From: Planctomycetia bacterium
GTDB lineage: Bacteria > Planctomycetota > UBA1135 > GCA-002686595
Direction of reading: 5' to 3'
NCBI GenBank assembly: GCA_005778045.1
Contig: SXKQ01000112.1
Coordinates: forward strand, 1-55,158
DNA: 55,158 bases
Shown here: in pieces, positions 8,297-17,535 of the stretch
Layout: each line of letters opens with the position of its first letter
Position numbering within the stretch: the stretch's first letter is position 1
Translations under genes and position numbers: made by a program
The notes under the pieces: model-generated
Databases searched by the model: none
Seen by the model: only the letters and a program-made list of their open reading frames with translations
What the model was told of the DNA's origin: nothing

Positions 8297-10435
8297 GCGG
8301 AAAACGAGCCAAGTGAAGCCGCCCGCGGGCACCGTTACGCTCATGCGGGTGCGCGAGCGTTCATCGAGCGTGACCATTGTGGCCTGTCCATCCTCGACCC
8401 GCACGCTCGCTGTCCCTGCGAGCCCCGCGTAGTACAGCGGGATCTCGAGCTCCTTGGTGCGCGCCACGGGCAGGGGATTGAACAGCATCGCCAGCGCGCG
8501 CTCCTCGCCCCGCGGGTTCACGTGCAGCCAGCCGTCGAGGTCTCGCCCGTCGGCGCGGCGCAGATGCACGAGGTCGCTCTCGAGCACCTCGCGGTGGCGC
8601 TTGAACCACGCGACCCATTTGGCGACCAGCTCGCGCGTTGCGTCTGTGTCGTAAAGCCGCGGCCCGCGCCAGCAGGCCTGAACCCCTGCTCCGAGGTTCG
8701 TCGCGAGGTGCTGCTCGTAGTCCGCGAGATGCGCGTGCAGCGGCTCGAGCGTCGCCGCCTCGCCACCGCCGTGGTACTCGGTGAGCGGAACGAACATCCA
8801 GCCCATCGTCGGCGCCTTGGTCCACGTGCCGTCGAAGATGTTCTGGCGCGCGTGCAGCAGCTGCTCAGCGCGCGGCAGGGACCAGTTGGTCTCGCGGTAT
8901 CCCATGCCGGTCTTGTTCGAGCCATTGAGGAAGTACCAGTCGGGAACGTTCAGGAAAATGCCCTGCGAGCGGCACCACCCGTAGAACCCCCGGATGCGCT
9001 CGAACTGCGCCCACTGCGAGTCGTCGAAGCCGCGGTGGCCGGGGTGAGAAGTCGAGGCGCAGGTGTCGCCGGGGTACGAACCGTCGTGCTCGAGCACGCT
9101 CATGCCGCTCGCGGTGTAGAACGAGCGCAGCTGAGCAAAGTAGCCCTCGCCCCACGTGCTGCACAGGCAGGGAGAGTTGCCGAAGTACGCCTTGCCGGGC
9201 TTCAAGGTCTCGCGGTCGAGCACGTCGTGCTCCGGCGCGACCGCGCGGCTCGCGAGCAGCGAGTACGTGCCGAGCTCGACGCCGCGCTCGCGCGCGTACG
9301 TCACGAGCTCCTTGGCGCGAGCGAGGTTGTCGCTGGCATGATTCTCGACGTCGAAGCCCGAGCCGAACGAAAGGATCGCCATCTCGAAGCCGACGGTCGC
9401 GCATTGGTCGAGGGCCAGCTTCACGGCCTCCGTGCGCGCGTCGCGGATATGCATCATCAGCGGATTCTCGGTGATCCACGGCGCGAGCGTGCGGTACACG
9501 CGCCGCTGCGCGAGGCCGTTGCGCTCGCGATCCGAGCCGTCGAGCACGAGCTCGTGCACGCGGTAGCTCTCGAAGCTCGCTCCCGGAGCGATGCCCGCGC
9601 CCGGTCCACTCGGGTAGGTCGAGACGAGCAGGCATGGCGTATGCAGCCCGTAGCTGACCTGCGTCGTGTAGGCGCGATCCGGCATCCAGCGCGTCGTCAC
9701 GTCGGCAGAGACGTGCGACATGCCGTGGAATGCGAAGTCGCTCTCAATGTGCAGGTCCGGACGCCGCCACGACTCCTGAGGCTCCACCGTGCCGTCGGCC
9801 TCGACGAACGCGAGTCGTTCGACCTCGAGCGAGTCGAGCTGCACCTCGCGCTCTCCGCGGTTGCGCACCGTCGCACTCTTGGAGACGAGGGGGATTCCGT
9901 CGTAGAGGTCGTAGTGCACTTCGACGCTCACGGACCCGGCGAACTCGAACGTCAGGCGCTTGCCGGGCGGGGGCCAGGGGAGTGCGGCGGCGTGCCGCAC
10001 GCGCTTCCACTCGAAGGGCGCGGGCAACTCCGCGAGTCGTACCGCACTGCAATGCAGCGCCCCGGGGTCGAGCGCAAGGCGCTCCAGATCCGAGGGGCGC
10101 AGATAGGCGCGGTCGAGTTGTCCGACGAGGCCGCCCGCGTGCACCTCGGAGCCGTCGACGACGGCGCGCAGTTCGGGCTCGATCGCTCGCAGCAGCGAGC
10201 GATCCGACACGAGGTCATCGAAGCCGATGCAGGCGACATCGGGCTCTACGCGCCAGGTGCGCGCCACGAGTCCGTTCGAGAGCGTGAGCGTTCGCTCGTC
10301 GCTCTTCCAGGCGCTCGCACGAGCCTCGCGCGCGTCGAGGAGCCAATCGCCGCTTGCGCGGGGTGGCTGTGCCGGTCCGCTCGGAAATGCGTCGAGCAGG
10401 CCTCCTCCGACGAGCAACAGGGCCGCGAGAATCAT
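8288..10435 (-). CDS. GH36/GH27-like (alpha-galactosidase superfamily) secreted protein
   Basis: 715 residues with a hydrophobic N-terminus (MILAALLLVGGGLLDA), so probably exported. An N-terminal beta-rich domain (to about residue 300) is followed by a TIM-barrel-like region. Candidate catalytic features are GFDVENHASDN, VLEHDGSYPGD, with an Asp in the position of a clan GH-D nucleophile, and GWCRSQGIFLNVPDWYF; a C-terminal beta domain ends in FTWLVF. The best guess is a glycoside hydrolase related to alpha-galactosidases, acting on sugars outside the cytoplasm. The family assignment is by pattern and unverified. The ATG overlaps the stop of thiD (ATGA), so it is translated from the thiD transcript although the two functions seem unrelated. 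Confidence 0.65.
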   Translation of the reverse strand: MILAALLLVGGGLLDAFPSGPAQPPRASGDWLLDAREARASAWKSDERTLTLSNGLVARTWRVEPDVACIGFDDLVSDRSLLRAIEPELRAVVDGSEVHAGGLVGQLDRAYLRPSDLERLALDPGALHCSAVRLAELPAPFEWKRVRHAAALPWPPPGKRLTFEFAGSVSVEVHYDLYDGIPLVSKSATVRNRGEREVQLDSLEVERLAFVEADGTVEPQESWRRPDLHIESDFAFHGMSHVSADVTTRWMPDRAYTTQVSYGLHTPCLLVSTYPSGPGAGIAPGASFESYRVHELVLDGSDRERNGLAQRRVYRTLAPWITENPLMMHIRDARTEAVKLALDQCATVGFEMAILSFGSGFDVENHASDNLARAKELVTYARERGVELGTYSLLASRAVAPEHDVLDRETLKPGKAYFGNSPCLCSTWGEGYFAQLRSFYTASGMSVLEHDGSYPGDTCASTSHPGHRGFDDSQWAQFERIRGFYGWCRSQGIFLNVPDWYFLNGSNKTGMGYRETNWSLPRAEQLLHARQNIFDGTWTKAPTMGWMFVPLTEYHGGGEAATLEPLHAHLADYEQHLATNLGAGVQACWRGPRLYDTDATRELVAKWVAWFKRHREVLESDLVHLRRADGRDLDGWLHVNPRGEERALAMLFNPLPVARTKELEIPLYYAGLAGTASVRVEDGQATMVTLDERSRTRMSVTVPAGGFTWLVFRAP

Positions 10436-11256
10436 GCGCGCTTCCCGTCGTTCCAGAGTGCGTGGAAGTGGTGGACGGGGCCTTGACCGCGGCCGAGTTG
10501 CCACTCCGCCGAGCCCGCGATCGCAGCGCTCACGTAGCGCTTGGCGCCTTCGACGGCCGCGAGGGGCGACTCTCCGCGCGCGAGCAAGGCCGCGATCGCT
10601 GCCGAGAAGGTGCAGCCGGTGCCGTGCGTGTTGCGGCTCGAAGTGCGGGTCGCACTGAGTCGAACGAAGCGCTGGCCGTCGAACCACAGGTCGTCGGATG
10701 ACGCTCCGCCGGCGTGGCCGCCCTTGAGGACCACCGCGCGCGCGCCGAGAGCGATGAGTCGCTCGCACGCGCGCTCCGGCTCGCGCAGCACGCTCGCCTC
10801 GTCGCATTCGAGGAGCACGGCTGCCTCGGGGAGGTTCGGCGTGAGCACGCTCGCGAGAGGTGCGAGCTCGCTGCGCAGCGCCGCGACCGCCTCGTCCGCG
10901 AGCAGCTTTGCTCCCGACTTCGCCACCATCACCGGATCGACGACGACATGGCGCGCTCCGTGGGCGCGCAGGCGCTGCACCACGGCGCGAATGAGCGCGG
11001 AACTCGAGAGCATTCCGACCTTCGTGGCCGCGACGTCGAGGTCCTCGAACACGCAGTCGAGTTCGTGCGCGACGAACTCGCACGGCGCGTTGTGGATCGC
11101 GCGCACCTCGCGCGTGTTCTGGGCCGTGAGGCTCGTGATGGCCGCTGCCCCGTACACGCCGAGGGCCGAGAACGTCTTCAAGTCCGCCTGGATACCAGCG
11201 CCGCCGGAGGGATCCGAGCCAGCGATCGTGAGCGCGATCTTCGGGGTGGAGGCCAT
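10432..11256 (-). CDS. thiD: Hydroxymethylpyrimidine/phosphomethylpyrimidine kinase
   Basis: 274-residue ribokinase-fold kinase that phosphorylates HMP and HMP-P for thiamine synthesis, cytosolic. Signature segments are TIAGSDPSGGAGIQADLKT at the N-terminus, VVDPVMVAKSGAKLL in the middle and the anion-hole/catalytic motif NTHGTGCTFSAAIAALLARG near the C-terminus, where D/G-T-G-C-T is characteristic. It starts at ATG 11256, with GGAGG-like bases on the minus strand absent and only 34 bases to the divergent phhB gene, so there is no room for a TPP riboswitch. Its stop overlaps the glycosidase start. Length matches the family. Confidence 0.92.
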   Translation of the reverse strand: MASTPKIALTIAGSDPSGGAGIQADLKTFSALGVYGAAAITSLTAQNTREVRAIHNAPCEFVAHELDCVFEDLDVAATKVGMLSSSALIRAVVQRLRAHGARHVVVDPVMVAKSGAKLLADEAVAALRSELAPLASVLTPNLPEAAVLLECDEASVLREPERACERLIALGARAVVLKGGHAGGASSDDLWFDGQRFVRLSATRTSSRNTHGTGCTFSAAIAALLARGESPLAAVEGAKRYVSAAIAGSAEWQLGRGQGPVHHFHALWNDGKRA

Positions 11257-11290
11257 GGCGCGCAGTCTAGGCGCGCGGCACGATGGGCGC

Positions 11291-11635
11291 ATGGATTCGC
11301 AACCCCACCGCCTCGCTCCGTGGCCGAAGGGACGCCCGCCGCTCTCTCCCGAGGACGCCCGCGCGCGCCTTGCCGCTCTGCACGCTGACTGGTCACTCGA
11401 CGGCTCCCAGCTCGTCCGTCGCATCCGCACGCGCGACTTCTCCGCCTCGCTCGCGCTCGCGGTGCGCGCCGGAGAGCTGGCCGACCTCGTCGACCACCAC
11501 CCCGACCTGATCGTGCGCTGGGGCGAGCTCTCCATCCGCCTCTGGACCCACTCCGCCGGAGGCCTAACCGACCTCGACTTCACCTTCGCCCGCTGGCTCG
11601 ACCAGTGGCTCGAAAGTTCCCCGGACGGAACCTAG
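11291..11635 (+). CDS. phhB: 4a-hydroxytetrahydrobiopterin dehydratase (pterin carbinolamine dehydratase)
   Basis: 114 residues. It recycles the 4a-carbinolamine of tetrahydropterin after aromatic amino acid hydroxylation, or acts as a small pterin-dehydratase-like protein in molybdopterin-related roles. The family signature is clear: DLVDHHPDLIVRWGELS followed by LWTHSAGGLTDLDFTFARWLD, giving the His-His-Pro loop and the conserved downstream His and Asp. The N-terminal SPEDARARLAAL with W near position 33 is also typical. It is divergent from thiD. The TAG stop lies inside a TAGACT hexamer that may serve as the -10 of the peroxiredoxin gene. Confidence 0.92.
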   Translation: MDSQPHRLAPWPKGRPPLSPEDARARLAALHADWSLDGSQLVRRIRTRDFSASLALAVRAGELADLVDHHPDLIVRWGELSIRLWTHSAGGLTDLDFTFARWLDQWLESSPDGT

Positions 11636-11716
11636 ACTTTCGGCCCCCAAAGGTTGAGCTGAGCCGCGCGGCGGTGCAGCGCGTGTCCGTTCGAAGTCAC
11701 CCCCGAAGGATCCCCC

Positions 11717-12175
11717 ATGGCGCTCAAGGTTGGCGACGTTGCCCCCGATTTCACCCTCAAGACCCAGGACGAGAAGGACTGGAGCCTCGCGGCCCACAAT
11801 GGCAAGAACGTCGTACTGATGTTCTACCCGCTGGACTGGAGCCCGACCTGCGAGAAGGAAAACTGCTCCGTCGCCGGCGACATGACGCTCAACGCCCCGA
11901 ATACGGTGGTGGTCGGCATCTCGCGCGACTCCACGTGGTCGCACAAGGCCTGGCGCAGCCAGTTCAAGCTGGCTCACGACCTGCTCGCCGACGTCAAGCT
12001 CGACGTCGCGGGCAAGTACGGCCTGATCCACCCCGCGGGTTTCATCAGCATGCGCGCGACGGTGATCGTCGACAAGCACGGCAAGGTCGCCTTCTGCGCG
12101 GCCAACGCCGCCGAGAAGACCGGCGAGGCGCGCGACATGGCGGCCGTCAAGGCGGCCCTCAAGGCGCTCGCGTAA
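11717..12175 (+). CDS. Peroxiredoxin (AhpC/TSA family, AhpE-like)
   Basis: 152-residue cytosolic thiol peroxidase. The thioredoxin-fold start VGDVAPDFTLKTQD and the active-site segment YPLDWSPTCEKENC are visible. The peroxidatic Cys is C45 in a P-x3-S-x2-C version of the usual P-x3-T-x2-C motif, and C50 could resolve it. The length and the terminal helix fit the short AhpE/1-Cys-like group. A GAAGGA site precedes the ATG. A possible -10 hexamer TAGACT lies at 11633-11638 but I see no matching -35. It probably removes hydrogen peroxide or organic peroxides. The downstream large protein gene is in the same direction 96 bases away, with a hairpin between. Confidence 0.9.
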   Translation: MALKVGDVAPDFTLKTQDEKDWSLAAHNGKNVVLMFYPLDWSPTCEKENCSVAGDMTLNAPNTVVVGISRDSTWSHKAWRSQFKLAHDLLADVKLDVAGKYGLIHPAGFISMRATVIVDKHGKVAFCAANAAEKTGEARDMAAVKAALKALA

Positions 12176-12222
12176 GGCCTGTCGCGGAGGCTCCCCTGCG
12201 GGTGGCCTCGCGCGTATCGTGA

Positions 12223-12257
12223 GACGGCGATCGGCCCGCGTGGGGCTGGTCGCCGTC
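12223..12257 (+). terminator. Hairpin between peroxiredoxin gene and large repeat-protein gene
   Basis: Eight-base-pair stem GACGGCGA/TCGCCGTC around a 19-base GC-rich loop. It could terminate the peroxiredoxin transcript or act as a leader structure for the next gene, whose ATG lies 15 bases downstream. No U-run. Confidence 0.35.
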
Positions 12258-12271
12258 CCGTGTTTCCAGAC

Positions 12272-15208
12272 ATGAAGAACCCGCTCGTCCGGCTGCTTGC
12301 GCTGTTCGCACTGCTCGGGCTTTCGCTTGCGATGTGGCGTTGGAGCGGAAGCGCGGCGGAGGCGCAGTCGTCGCCCCTTGCGCGAGAGGAGGCGGCCGTC
12401 GCCGAGCCGGTGTTCCTCGACGAGCTCGTGGCCACTCCGTCGACGGCCAAGGCGGCTGCGGCTCCGCTCGCGACCGATGCCGAATCGAGCGATGTCGAGC
12501 GCGCGGAAGCTGCGGTCACGCCGCCGCCTCCGCCGCCGAAGGTGCCGACGAAGCTGCGCGGACGCGTGGTGGACACGAGCGCCCTGCCGGTCGAAGGCGC
12601 GCTCGTGTACGCGGCGCTGGCTGCCTCGGGACCGGCCCTGCCGCTCGAGGCCGAGGTGTGGGGCGAGAGCTGGCGCAAGCGCCGCGAGGCTCGCACGGAC
12701 GCCGACGGAAGCTTCGTGATGGAGGATGTCGCCGCTGGCGTCACGCGCGTCGCGGTGCGCGCGAGCTCCGCGGCACCGCTCGACGTCGACAGCGTCGTCG
12801 TGGTCGAGAGCGTCGACACCGACGTGGGGGAGCTCGTCGTGCAGCCGGGGCTGCGCGTCGTGGGCAGCGTCGTGTCCGCGTCCGGCGCGCCAGTCGCGAG
12901 CGCGCTGCTGCTGCGGCCCTTCGATACGCAGACTCCGAGCTTTCGCGAGCGCGTGAGCAACACGGGAATCCTGCTGGGAAAGAGCGACGAGCTCGGACGC
13001 TTCGACCTCGGCGGACTCGCTCCTGGTCCGTGGGTGCTGCTCGCTCACCACGATGGACACCCGGACGCGGTGGCGCGGGCCGAGGACAGCGCGCCGGGCG
13101 ACGTCGTGCACGGCGTGCGGATCGAGATGGCGGCGTCGGCGTGGGTGCGCGGCAGCGTGAGTGCGCGGCCCGGCGCTCGCACGCCCGCCTACGACAGCTT
13201 CTCCGTGCAGGCAAACTACACGGGCTCGTACGAGCGCGCTCCCGGTGAGCCGGAGAACAACTCGCGCCGTGTGCGCTGCAATGCCGACGGCAGCTTCGAG
13301 CTCGGCGGGCTGCGCAAGGACGAGCCGTACCGCGTCAGCGTCGTGTGGCACCGCACGAAGGATGACAGCGGCGGGACCGAGGTCGCGGGCAGCGGCCGCG
13401 ACATCGTGACCGATGGTTCGAGCGTGGACTTCGAGCTCCAGCCGTTCTCCGTGCTGCTGCACCGCCCCGTCGATGCGCTCACGGGCACGCCGGTCAGCGG
13501 GCTCGACGGCAAGCTGGTCGCGCGCAGTGCAGATGGACGCGACTACGGGGTGCTCTCGACCACGCGCGACGATGGTGAGGGCGTGTGGAGCGAGACTGCG
13601 GCGCAGCTGCCTGCAAGCGGAGACCTGCTCTCGCTGGTCGTGACGCACGAGGCGTATCGTCCCGCGCGCGTGACGCCGGTCGTTCTCGCGCCCGCGGCGA
13701 CGACCGATGCCGGGCTCGTGTCGATGGAGCCGCTCGGGGTGCTGCGCGTGCGCGTGATGTCGGCGGACACCGGCGAGCCGATTCGCGGCGCGCGCGTGAT
13801 GGCCGAGCTGCGCACGGGCGACGACGGGACGCGCACGCTCGAGCAACTGGCGACGAACCCGCCGCGGCCAGGCGAGCAGGTTCGCGTGCGCAGCCGCGAG
13901 AGCGACGAGCAGGGCTACGCGACTTTGTACGCGAGCCTCGGCGCCACAGGGCTCGCATGCGCGACGCATCGCGACTGGCCGGCCTCCGAGCTCGTCGAGG
14001 TGCGCTTCGTGGCCCGCGACTCGGCCGCGGTGGAGCTGTACATCAATCCGGGAGCCGAGGCGCGCGTGCGCGTGACCGATCCCGCGGGTACGCCCATGGC
14101 CGGCGTGGCGGTCAACGCGACGTGGCGCGTGCCCGACGTCGGCTCGACGGCCGAGAGCATGCGCTCGGGCTGGCGCATCCAGCTGTCGAACGCCGAGGGC
14201 ATCGCCTCCTTCAACCGCCTGACGCCCGGTTCGACGGCGTTCTCCCTGCTCGAGGACCGCGTCGGTGGGCCCCGCAATCCGAACGAGCGCGACGCGACCA
14301 AGGTCACGATCACGGTCTCGTCGGAGCGCGTCACCGAGGTCACGCTCATCTCGACGCCGCGCGGCGATCTGAGCGGTCGCGTGCTCGACGCGGGGCGCCC
14401 GCTCGCGGGCGCGGCCGTGCTCTTCCAGCCGGTCGGAGGCGGCGGTCAGGGACGCTGGGACAACGTGCGCGAGGTGACCGTGCGCAGCGACGCACAGGGA
14501 CGCTACCTCGTGCAGCGGCTCGGAGCGGGGCTCTGGACGATCACGGTGCGTCACCCCGCGCGACTCCTGCCACACAGCGAGCGCCTCGACTTCGAGGGGC
14601 GCGATCGCGAGCACGACCTGCGCCTCTCCGGCTCCGCCGTCACGGGCAGCGTGCGCGACACCAGCGGCCGCGCGATCGAGGGCGCGCGTGTCGTGCTCGG
14701 CGAGCTCAAGCCCGATCCGCGCAACAAGGACCAGCGCAACTGGAACGCGCTGGGCGGAAACGCGCGCATCGTCACGGATGCGCTGGGGAACTATGCGCTG
14801 CGAGGCGTTCCGCACGGCGTCGAGCTGCAGGTGGCGGTCGACCATCCCGAGTACCAAGGCGCGCGGTCGGAGGCGTTCCAGCTCGTTCCCGACGAGCTGA
14901 AGGCGGGCGTCGACTTCACGCTGCGGCGCGGCGCGATCCTGCTGGTCGAGGTCGAGGCCAACGACGGGCGCGTCGTGCGCGCGCAGGTGACGGCCCAGCG
15001 CGTTGCCGACGAGAAGGGCAAGAACGTGCGCAGCGGTCCGCGTTCCCTGCGACTCGATGGACGTGCGCGCGCGCGCTTCACCGGGCTCGCCGGCGGGCGC
15101 TACCGCGTCGCCCTCGACCGCGCGTTCCCGGGCGAGGACAAGCCCGCGAGCGTGACGATCGAGCTCGAGGCCGGGCGCGAGGAGACCGTGCGCCTGCGCG
15201 TGCCCTGA
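12272..15208 (+). CDS. Large membrane-anchored protein with carboxypeptidase-regulatory-like (CNA-B-like) repeats
   Basis: 978 residues. An N-terminal hydrophobic helix (about residues 8-24) is followed by a low-complexity linker with PPPPPPK (near 88-94). Serial beta-sandwich repeats follow, each with the pattern G-R-V-x-D-(T/A)-x-G-x-P-(V/L)-x-G-A-x-V, for example LRGRVVDTSALPVEGALV, LSGRVLDAGRPLAGAAV and VTGSVRDTSGRAIEGARV. Such repeats (CarboxypepD_reg-like) are common in planctomycete exported proteins and are thought to be structural or carbohydrate-adhesive; no enzyme domain is visible. ATG 12272 is preferred over GTG 12260 because it begins the signal-anchor. It is organised like the 47821-50367 protein but lacks a FecR-like part. 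Function unknown. Confidence 0.8.
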   Translation: MKNPLVRLLALFALLGLSLAMWRWSGSAAEAQSSPLAREEAAVAEPVFLDELVATPSTAKAAAAPLATDAESSDVERAEAAVTPPPPPPKVPTKLRGRVVDTSALPVEGALVYAALAASGPALPLEAEVWGESWRKRREARTDADGSFVMEDVAAGVTRVAVRASSAAPLDVDSVVVVESVDTDVGELVVQPGLRVVGSVVSASGAPVASALLLRPFDTQTPSFRERVSNTGILLGKSDELGRFDLGGLAPGPWVLLAHHDGHPDAVARAEDSAPGDVVHGVRIEMAASAWVRGSVSARPGARTPAYDSFSVQANYTGSYERAPGEPENNSRRVRCNADGSFELGGLRKDEPYRVSVVWHRTKDDSGGTEVAGSGRDIVTDGSSVDFELQPFSVLLHRPVDALTGTPVSGLDGKLVARSADGRDYGVLSTTRDDGEGVWSETAAQLPASGDLLSLVVTHEAYRPARVTPVVLAPAATTDAGLVSMEPLGVLRVRVMSADTGEPIRGARVMAELRTGDDGTRTLEQLATNPPRPGEQVRVRSRESDEQGYATLYASLGATGLACATHRDWPASELVEVRFVARDSAAVELYINPGAEARVRVTDPAGTPMAGVAVNATWRVPDVGSTAESMRSGWRIQLSNAEGIASFNRLTPGSTAFSLLEDRVGGPRNPNERDATKVTITVSSERVTEVTLISTPRGDLSGRVLDAGRPLAGAAVLFQPVGGGGQGRWDNVREVTVRSDAQGRYLVQRLGAGLWTITVRHPARLLPHSERLDFEGRDREHDLRLSGSAVTGSVRDTSGRAIEGARVVLGELKPDPRNKDQRNWNALGGNARIVTDALGNYALRGVPHGVELQVAVDHPEYQGARSEAFQLVPDELKAGVDFTLRRGAILLVEVEANDGRVVRAQVTAQRVADEKGKNVRSGPRSLRLDGRARARFTGLAGGRYRVALDRAFPGEDKPASVTIELEAGREETVRLRVP

Positions 15209-15239
15209 AGCCCCGGTCGAGCCTGCGGCCGGAATGCAG

Positions 15240-15278
15240 GAGGCCCGCCCGCGGCGACGTGCGCCGGGAGCGGGCCTC
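15240..15278. terminator. Bidirectional hairpin between convergent genes
   Basis: Perfect nine-base-pair stem GAGGCCCGC (15240-15248) / GCGGGCCTC (15270-15278) midway between the convergent repeat-protein and YceI genes. There is no U-run on either side, as is common in GC-rich genomes. Confidence 0.55.
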
Positions 15279-15305
15279 GTGTCAGGAGAGGGTCGTCGAG
15301 AGCGC

Positions 15306-15905
15306 TCAGCCCTTGACGCACTCGAGCGCGACGATGATGCGCACGTCGTCGGAGATCGTCGGAATGTAGGCCTTCACGCCGTAGTCGCTGCGCTGGATGT
15401 TGAAGGTGGCCTCGAAGCCGGCGCGGGTGTCCTTGAAAGGCGACTCGCCTTCGCCTGTCATTTCGATCGGCACGGTGATCGTCTTGGTCACGCCGCGCAT
15501 GGTGAACTCGCCGGTGGCCTCGAGCTTGCCCTCCCCCTTGGAGACGACCTTGGTGCTCTTGAAGGTCATCTTGGGGAACTCCTTCGAGCTGAAGAAGTCG
15601 GGGCCGCGCAGGTGGTCGTCGCGCTTGCCATCGTTGGTGTTGACGCTCATGGCGTCGATGGTGAGCTCGACCGTGGAAGTCTCGGGCTTGGCGGCGTCCC
15701 AGGCGACCGCGCCTTCGACCTTGTCGAAGCGGCCCCAGAAGGGCGCGACGACATGCTTCACGCGGAACACGACGCTGGAGTGGCCGGCGTCGACCTTCCA
15801 CGGGGCCGCGGCGGAGACCGGAGCGGCGGCGGCCGGGACGGCCGAGGCGCGGAAGGCGAAGGGGATGGCGAGGGCAACGGCGCCGAGGGCAGCGAACTTC
15901 AGCAT
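15306..15905 (-). CDS. YceI-family periplasmic lipid-binding protein
   Basis: 199 residues with a signal peptide (MLKFAALGAVALAIPFAF, cleavage after an Ala-rich stretch). The mature part is a YceI beta-barrel: WKVDAGHSSVVFRVKH near the N-terminus, then FSSKEFPKMTFKSTKV, GEFTMRGVTKTITVPIEM and DYGVKAYIPTISDDVRI. The family binds isoprenoid or fatty-acid-like molecules in a lipocalin-like barrel, and members are often linked to stress or quinone metabolism. It stands alone on the minus strand, facing the repeat protein across a hairpin. The paralogue-specific ligand cannot be told. Confidence 0.92.
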   Translation of the reverse strand: MLKFAALGAVALAIPFAFRASAVPAAAAPVSAAAPWKVDAGHSSVVFRVKHVVAPFWGRFDKVEGAVAWDAAKPETSTVELTIDAMSVNTNDGKRDDHLRGPDFFSSKEFPKMTFKSTKVVSKGEGKLEATGEFTMRGVTKTITVPIEMTGEGESPFKDTRAGFEATFNIQRSDYGVKAYIPTISDDVRIIVALECVKG

Positions 15906-16066
15906 GACGGGGACGGGTCCTTGTGAGGCCTGAGGAAAGTGGTTGGGAGATAACTCGGGGGCCGACCGTAGACCGGCGGGCCTCCCCCATGGCCGACATC
16001 TTCGCACGGCGCGAGGCGTCGGATGCGTCGTCCGGCGGGCCGCATGACGCAAGTCAAACACTCGCC

Positions 16067-16486
16067 TCAGGTGGCAAACACGCGGGCGGAGTCTTGGAAC
16101 GACTTGAACTCGAGCGCATTGCCGCTCGGGTCGCACAGGAACATGGTGGCCTGCTCGCCAACCTCGCCCTTGAAGCGGATGTGGGGCTCGATGAGGAAGC
16201 TCGCCCCGCGCGCGCGCAGGCGCTCGGCGAGGGCGTGCCAGGCGCCCCATTCGAGGATCAGGCCGAAGTGCCTCACGGGCACGTTGTCGCCGTCGACGGG
16301 GTTGGTCTCGGCCCGCGCGACCGCGTGGTCGACCAAGTGCGCGGAAATCTGGTGCCCTTGGAAGTCGAAGTCGATCCAGCGCGGGGCGCTGCGGCCGACC
16401 TTGCAGCCGAGCGTGTCGACGAAGAAGCGACGCGTGGCTTCGATGTCGGTTACGGGGAAGGCGAGGTGGAAGAGGGGAGCGCTCAT
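16067..16486 (-). CDS. VOC-superfamily (glyoxalase/dioxygenase-like) metalloprotein
   Basis: 139 residues with two beta-alpha-beta-beta-beta modules of the vicinal oxygen chelate fold. Candidate metal ligands are H7 in [10 protein letters not shown], the His in [10 protein letters not shown] and the Glu in NALEFKSF, the usual His-His-Glu set. [15 protein letters not shown] in the first module and [15 protein letters not shown] near the end are family hallmarks, and resemblance to predicted dioxygenases of this type is strong. The reaction is unknown. Its ATG overlaps the stop of the upstream glycosyltransferase (ATGA), making it the third gene of a stop-start coupled set ridA-like / glycosyltransferase / VOC. 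Confidence 0.88.
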   Translation of the reverse strand: MSAPLFHLAFPVTDIEATRRFFVDTLGCKVGRSAPRWIDFDFQGHQISAHLVDHAVARAETNPVDGDNVPVRHFGLILEWGAWHALAERLRARGASFLIEPHIRFKGEVGEQATMFLCDPSGNALEFKSFQDSARVFAT

Positions 16487-17535
16487 CGCAGACCGAGGAT
16501 GGAGCGCCAGCCCGCGAGCGTCAATGCCGCGTTGCGATCCCAGCGGAATCCGGCGACGAGTGCCTGTGCGGACTGCGCATGCGACGGCTCGCGGGAGCGC
16601 ACGAGCGCGACTGCCAGAGCGCCGGCGAGCTCCTCCGCTGTCGGGCTCGGGGCGACCCATTGCGCGCACGTGCCGAGAGCCTCCTCGTAGGCCGGAAGGC
16701 GCGACGACACGAGCGCGAGGCCGCAGGCCAGGCCTTCGAGCGGCGTCACCGGTGTCCAGTCCTCAAGCGCGAGCTGGACGAGCACGTCGTGGCCCGCGAG
16801 CGCCGCGCGCACCTTCGCGTCGTCGGGCTGCGAGTCGAAGCGCACGCGCGAGGAGATGCGGCTGCGCGTGGTGCGTGCCCGAAGCTCGTCGTAGGCATCG
16901 CCCACGCGTCCAAGGAACGTGAGCTCGACGGGCTGTCCGACGTCGTTCAGTCGCTCGCACGCGGCGAGCAGCGCGAGAGGAGAGCGGTCCCGGTCGATGC
17001 GTCCGATCGCGAGGATGCGCGGCTTCTGGCCCCGCGGCGCGCGCGACGTCACGAAGTGCTCGCACCCCACGGGGACCACCAACGTGCGAGCTGGATCGAA
17101 GTTCGCTCGCGCGAGTTCGTCGCGCGCTTGCGCGCTGAAGGTGACGAGTACGTGCGCGACGCGCAAGGGCTCGATGTCCTGCGGTCGCGCGGAGACCGCG
17201 AGAGAGAGTCTTGCGCTGCGTGGAGGCGGAAACGGAGTGGGGAGCGCGACGGCGTGCACGAGATCGCACTGCGGTGCAAGGCGCTCGAAACCAAAGCCGA
17301 GGCTCGTCGCGATGGGAAGCCAGCTGCGGGGGAGTGGCATGCGCCGCGAGCTCGCGTGCGGCGGCAAGCCCTGCAGATCGAGAGCACCCGGGACTCGCGC
17401 TCCGCGACCCCACTCGACCAGCGTGACCGTGGGCGCAGCCTCGAGTGCGACGAGCGCGCGCGCGAACTCGCGCACGTAGCGCCCCGCGCCGGGCTCATGC
17501 GTGGCCCCCGGCCAGTGATCGAGCGCGAGCTTCAC
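16483..17535 (-). CDS. GT4-like glycosyltransferase
   Basis: 350 residues. The C-terminal half has the GT-B nucleotide-sugar domain: [20 protein letters not shown], then [11 protein letters not shown], then [21 protein letters not shown] with the conserved E-x7-E-like element [21 protein letters not shown]. The N-terminal half contains the acceptor domain with [16 protein letters not shown]. The start is GTG 17535, which overlaps the upstream TGA as GTGA; no ATG in the area gives better coverage. It probably transfers a sugar from a nucleotide donor to a glycan or lipid in the cytosol. Acceptor and donor unknown. The adjoining ridA-like and VOC genes give no clear pathway clue. Confidence 0.85.
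   Translation of the reverse strand: MKLALDHWPGATHEPGAGRYVREFARALVALEAAPTVTLVEWGRGARVPGALDLQGLPPHASSRRMPLPRSWLPIATSLGFGFERLAPQCDLVHAVALPTPFPPPRSARLSLAVSARPQDIEPLRVAHVLVTFSAQARDELARANFDPARTLVVPVGCEHFVTSRAPRGQKPRILAIGRIDRDRSPLALLAACERLNDVGQPVELTFLGRVGDAYDELRARTTRSRISSRVRFDSQPDDAKVRAALAGHDVLVQLALEDWTPVTPLEGLACGLALVSSRLPAYEEALGTCAQWVAPSPTAEELAGALAVALVRSREPSHAQSAQALVAGFRWDRNAALTLAGWRSILGLR

Noticed and set aside
11257..11290. TPP riboswitch for thiD
   Set aside because: Only 34 bases separate the divergent thiD and phhB starts, too short for the aptamer.
11717..12175. Second selenoprotein among the other redox proteins
   Set aside because: The peroxiredoxins at 11717, 45936 and 46558 have ordinary Cys codons at their active sites and no in-frame TGA.
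12260..12271. GTG start for the large repeat protein
   Set aside because: ATG 12272 directly begins the signal-anchor; the four extra residues add nothing conserved.
11564..14857. Very long open frame on the minus strand opposite the large repeat protein
   Set aside because: It is a high-GC shadow: Arg/His/Ala-rich composition, no domains, and it spans several plus-strand genes with clear family motifs.
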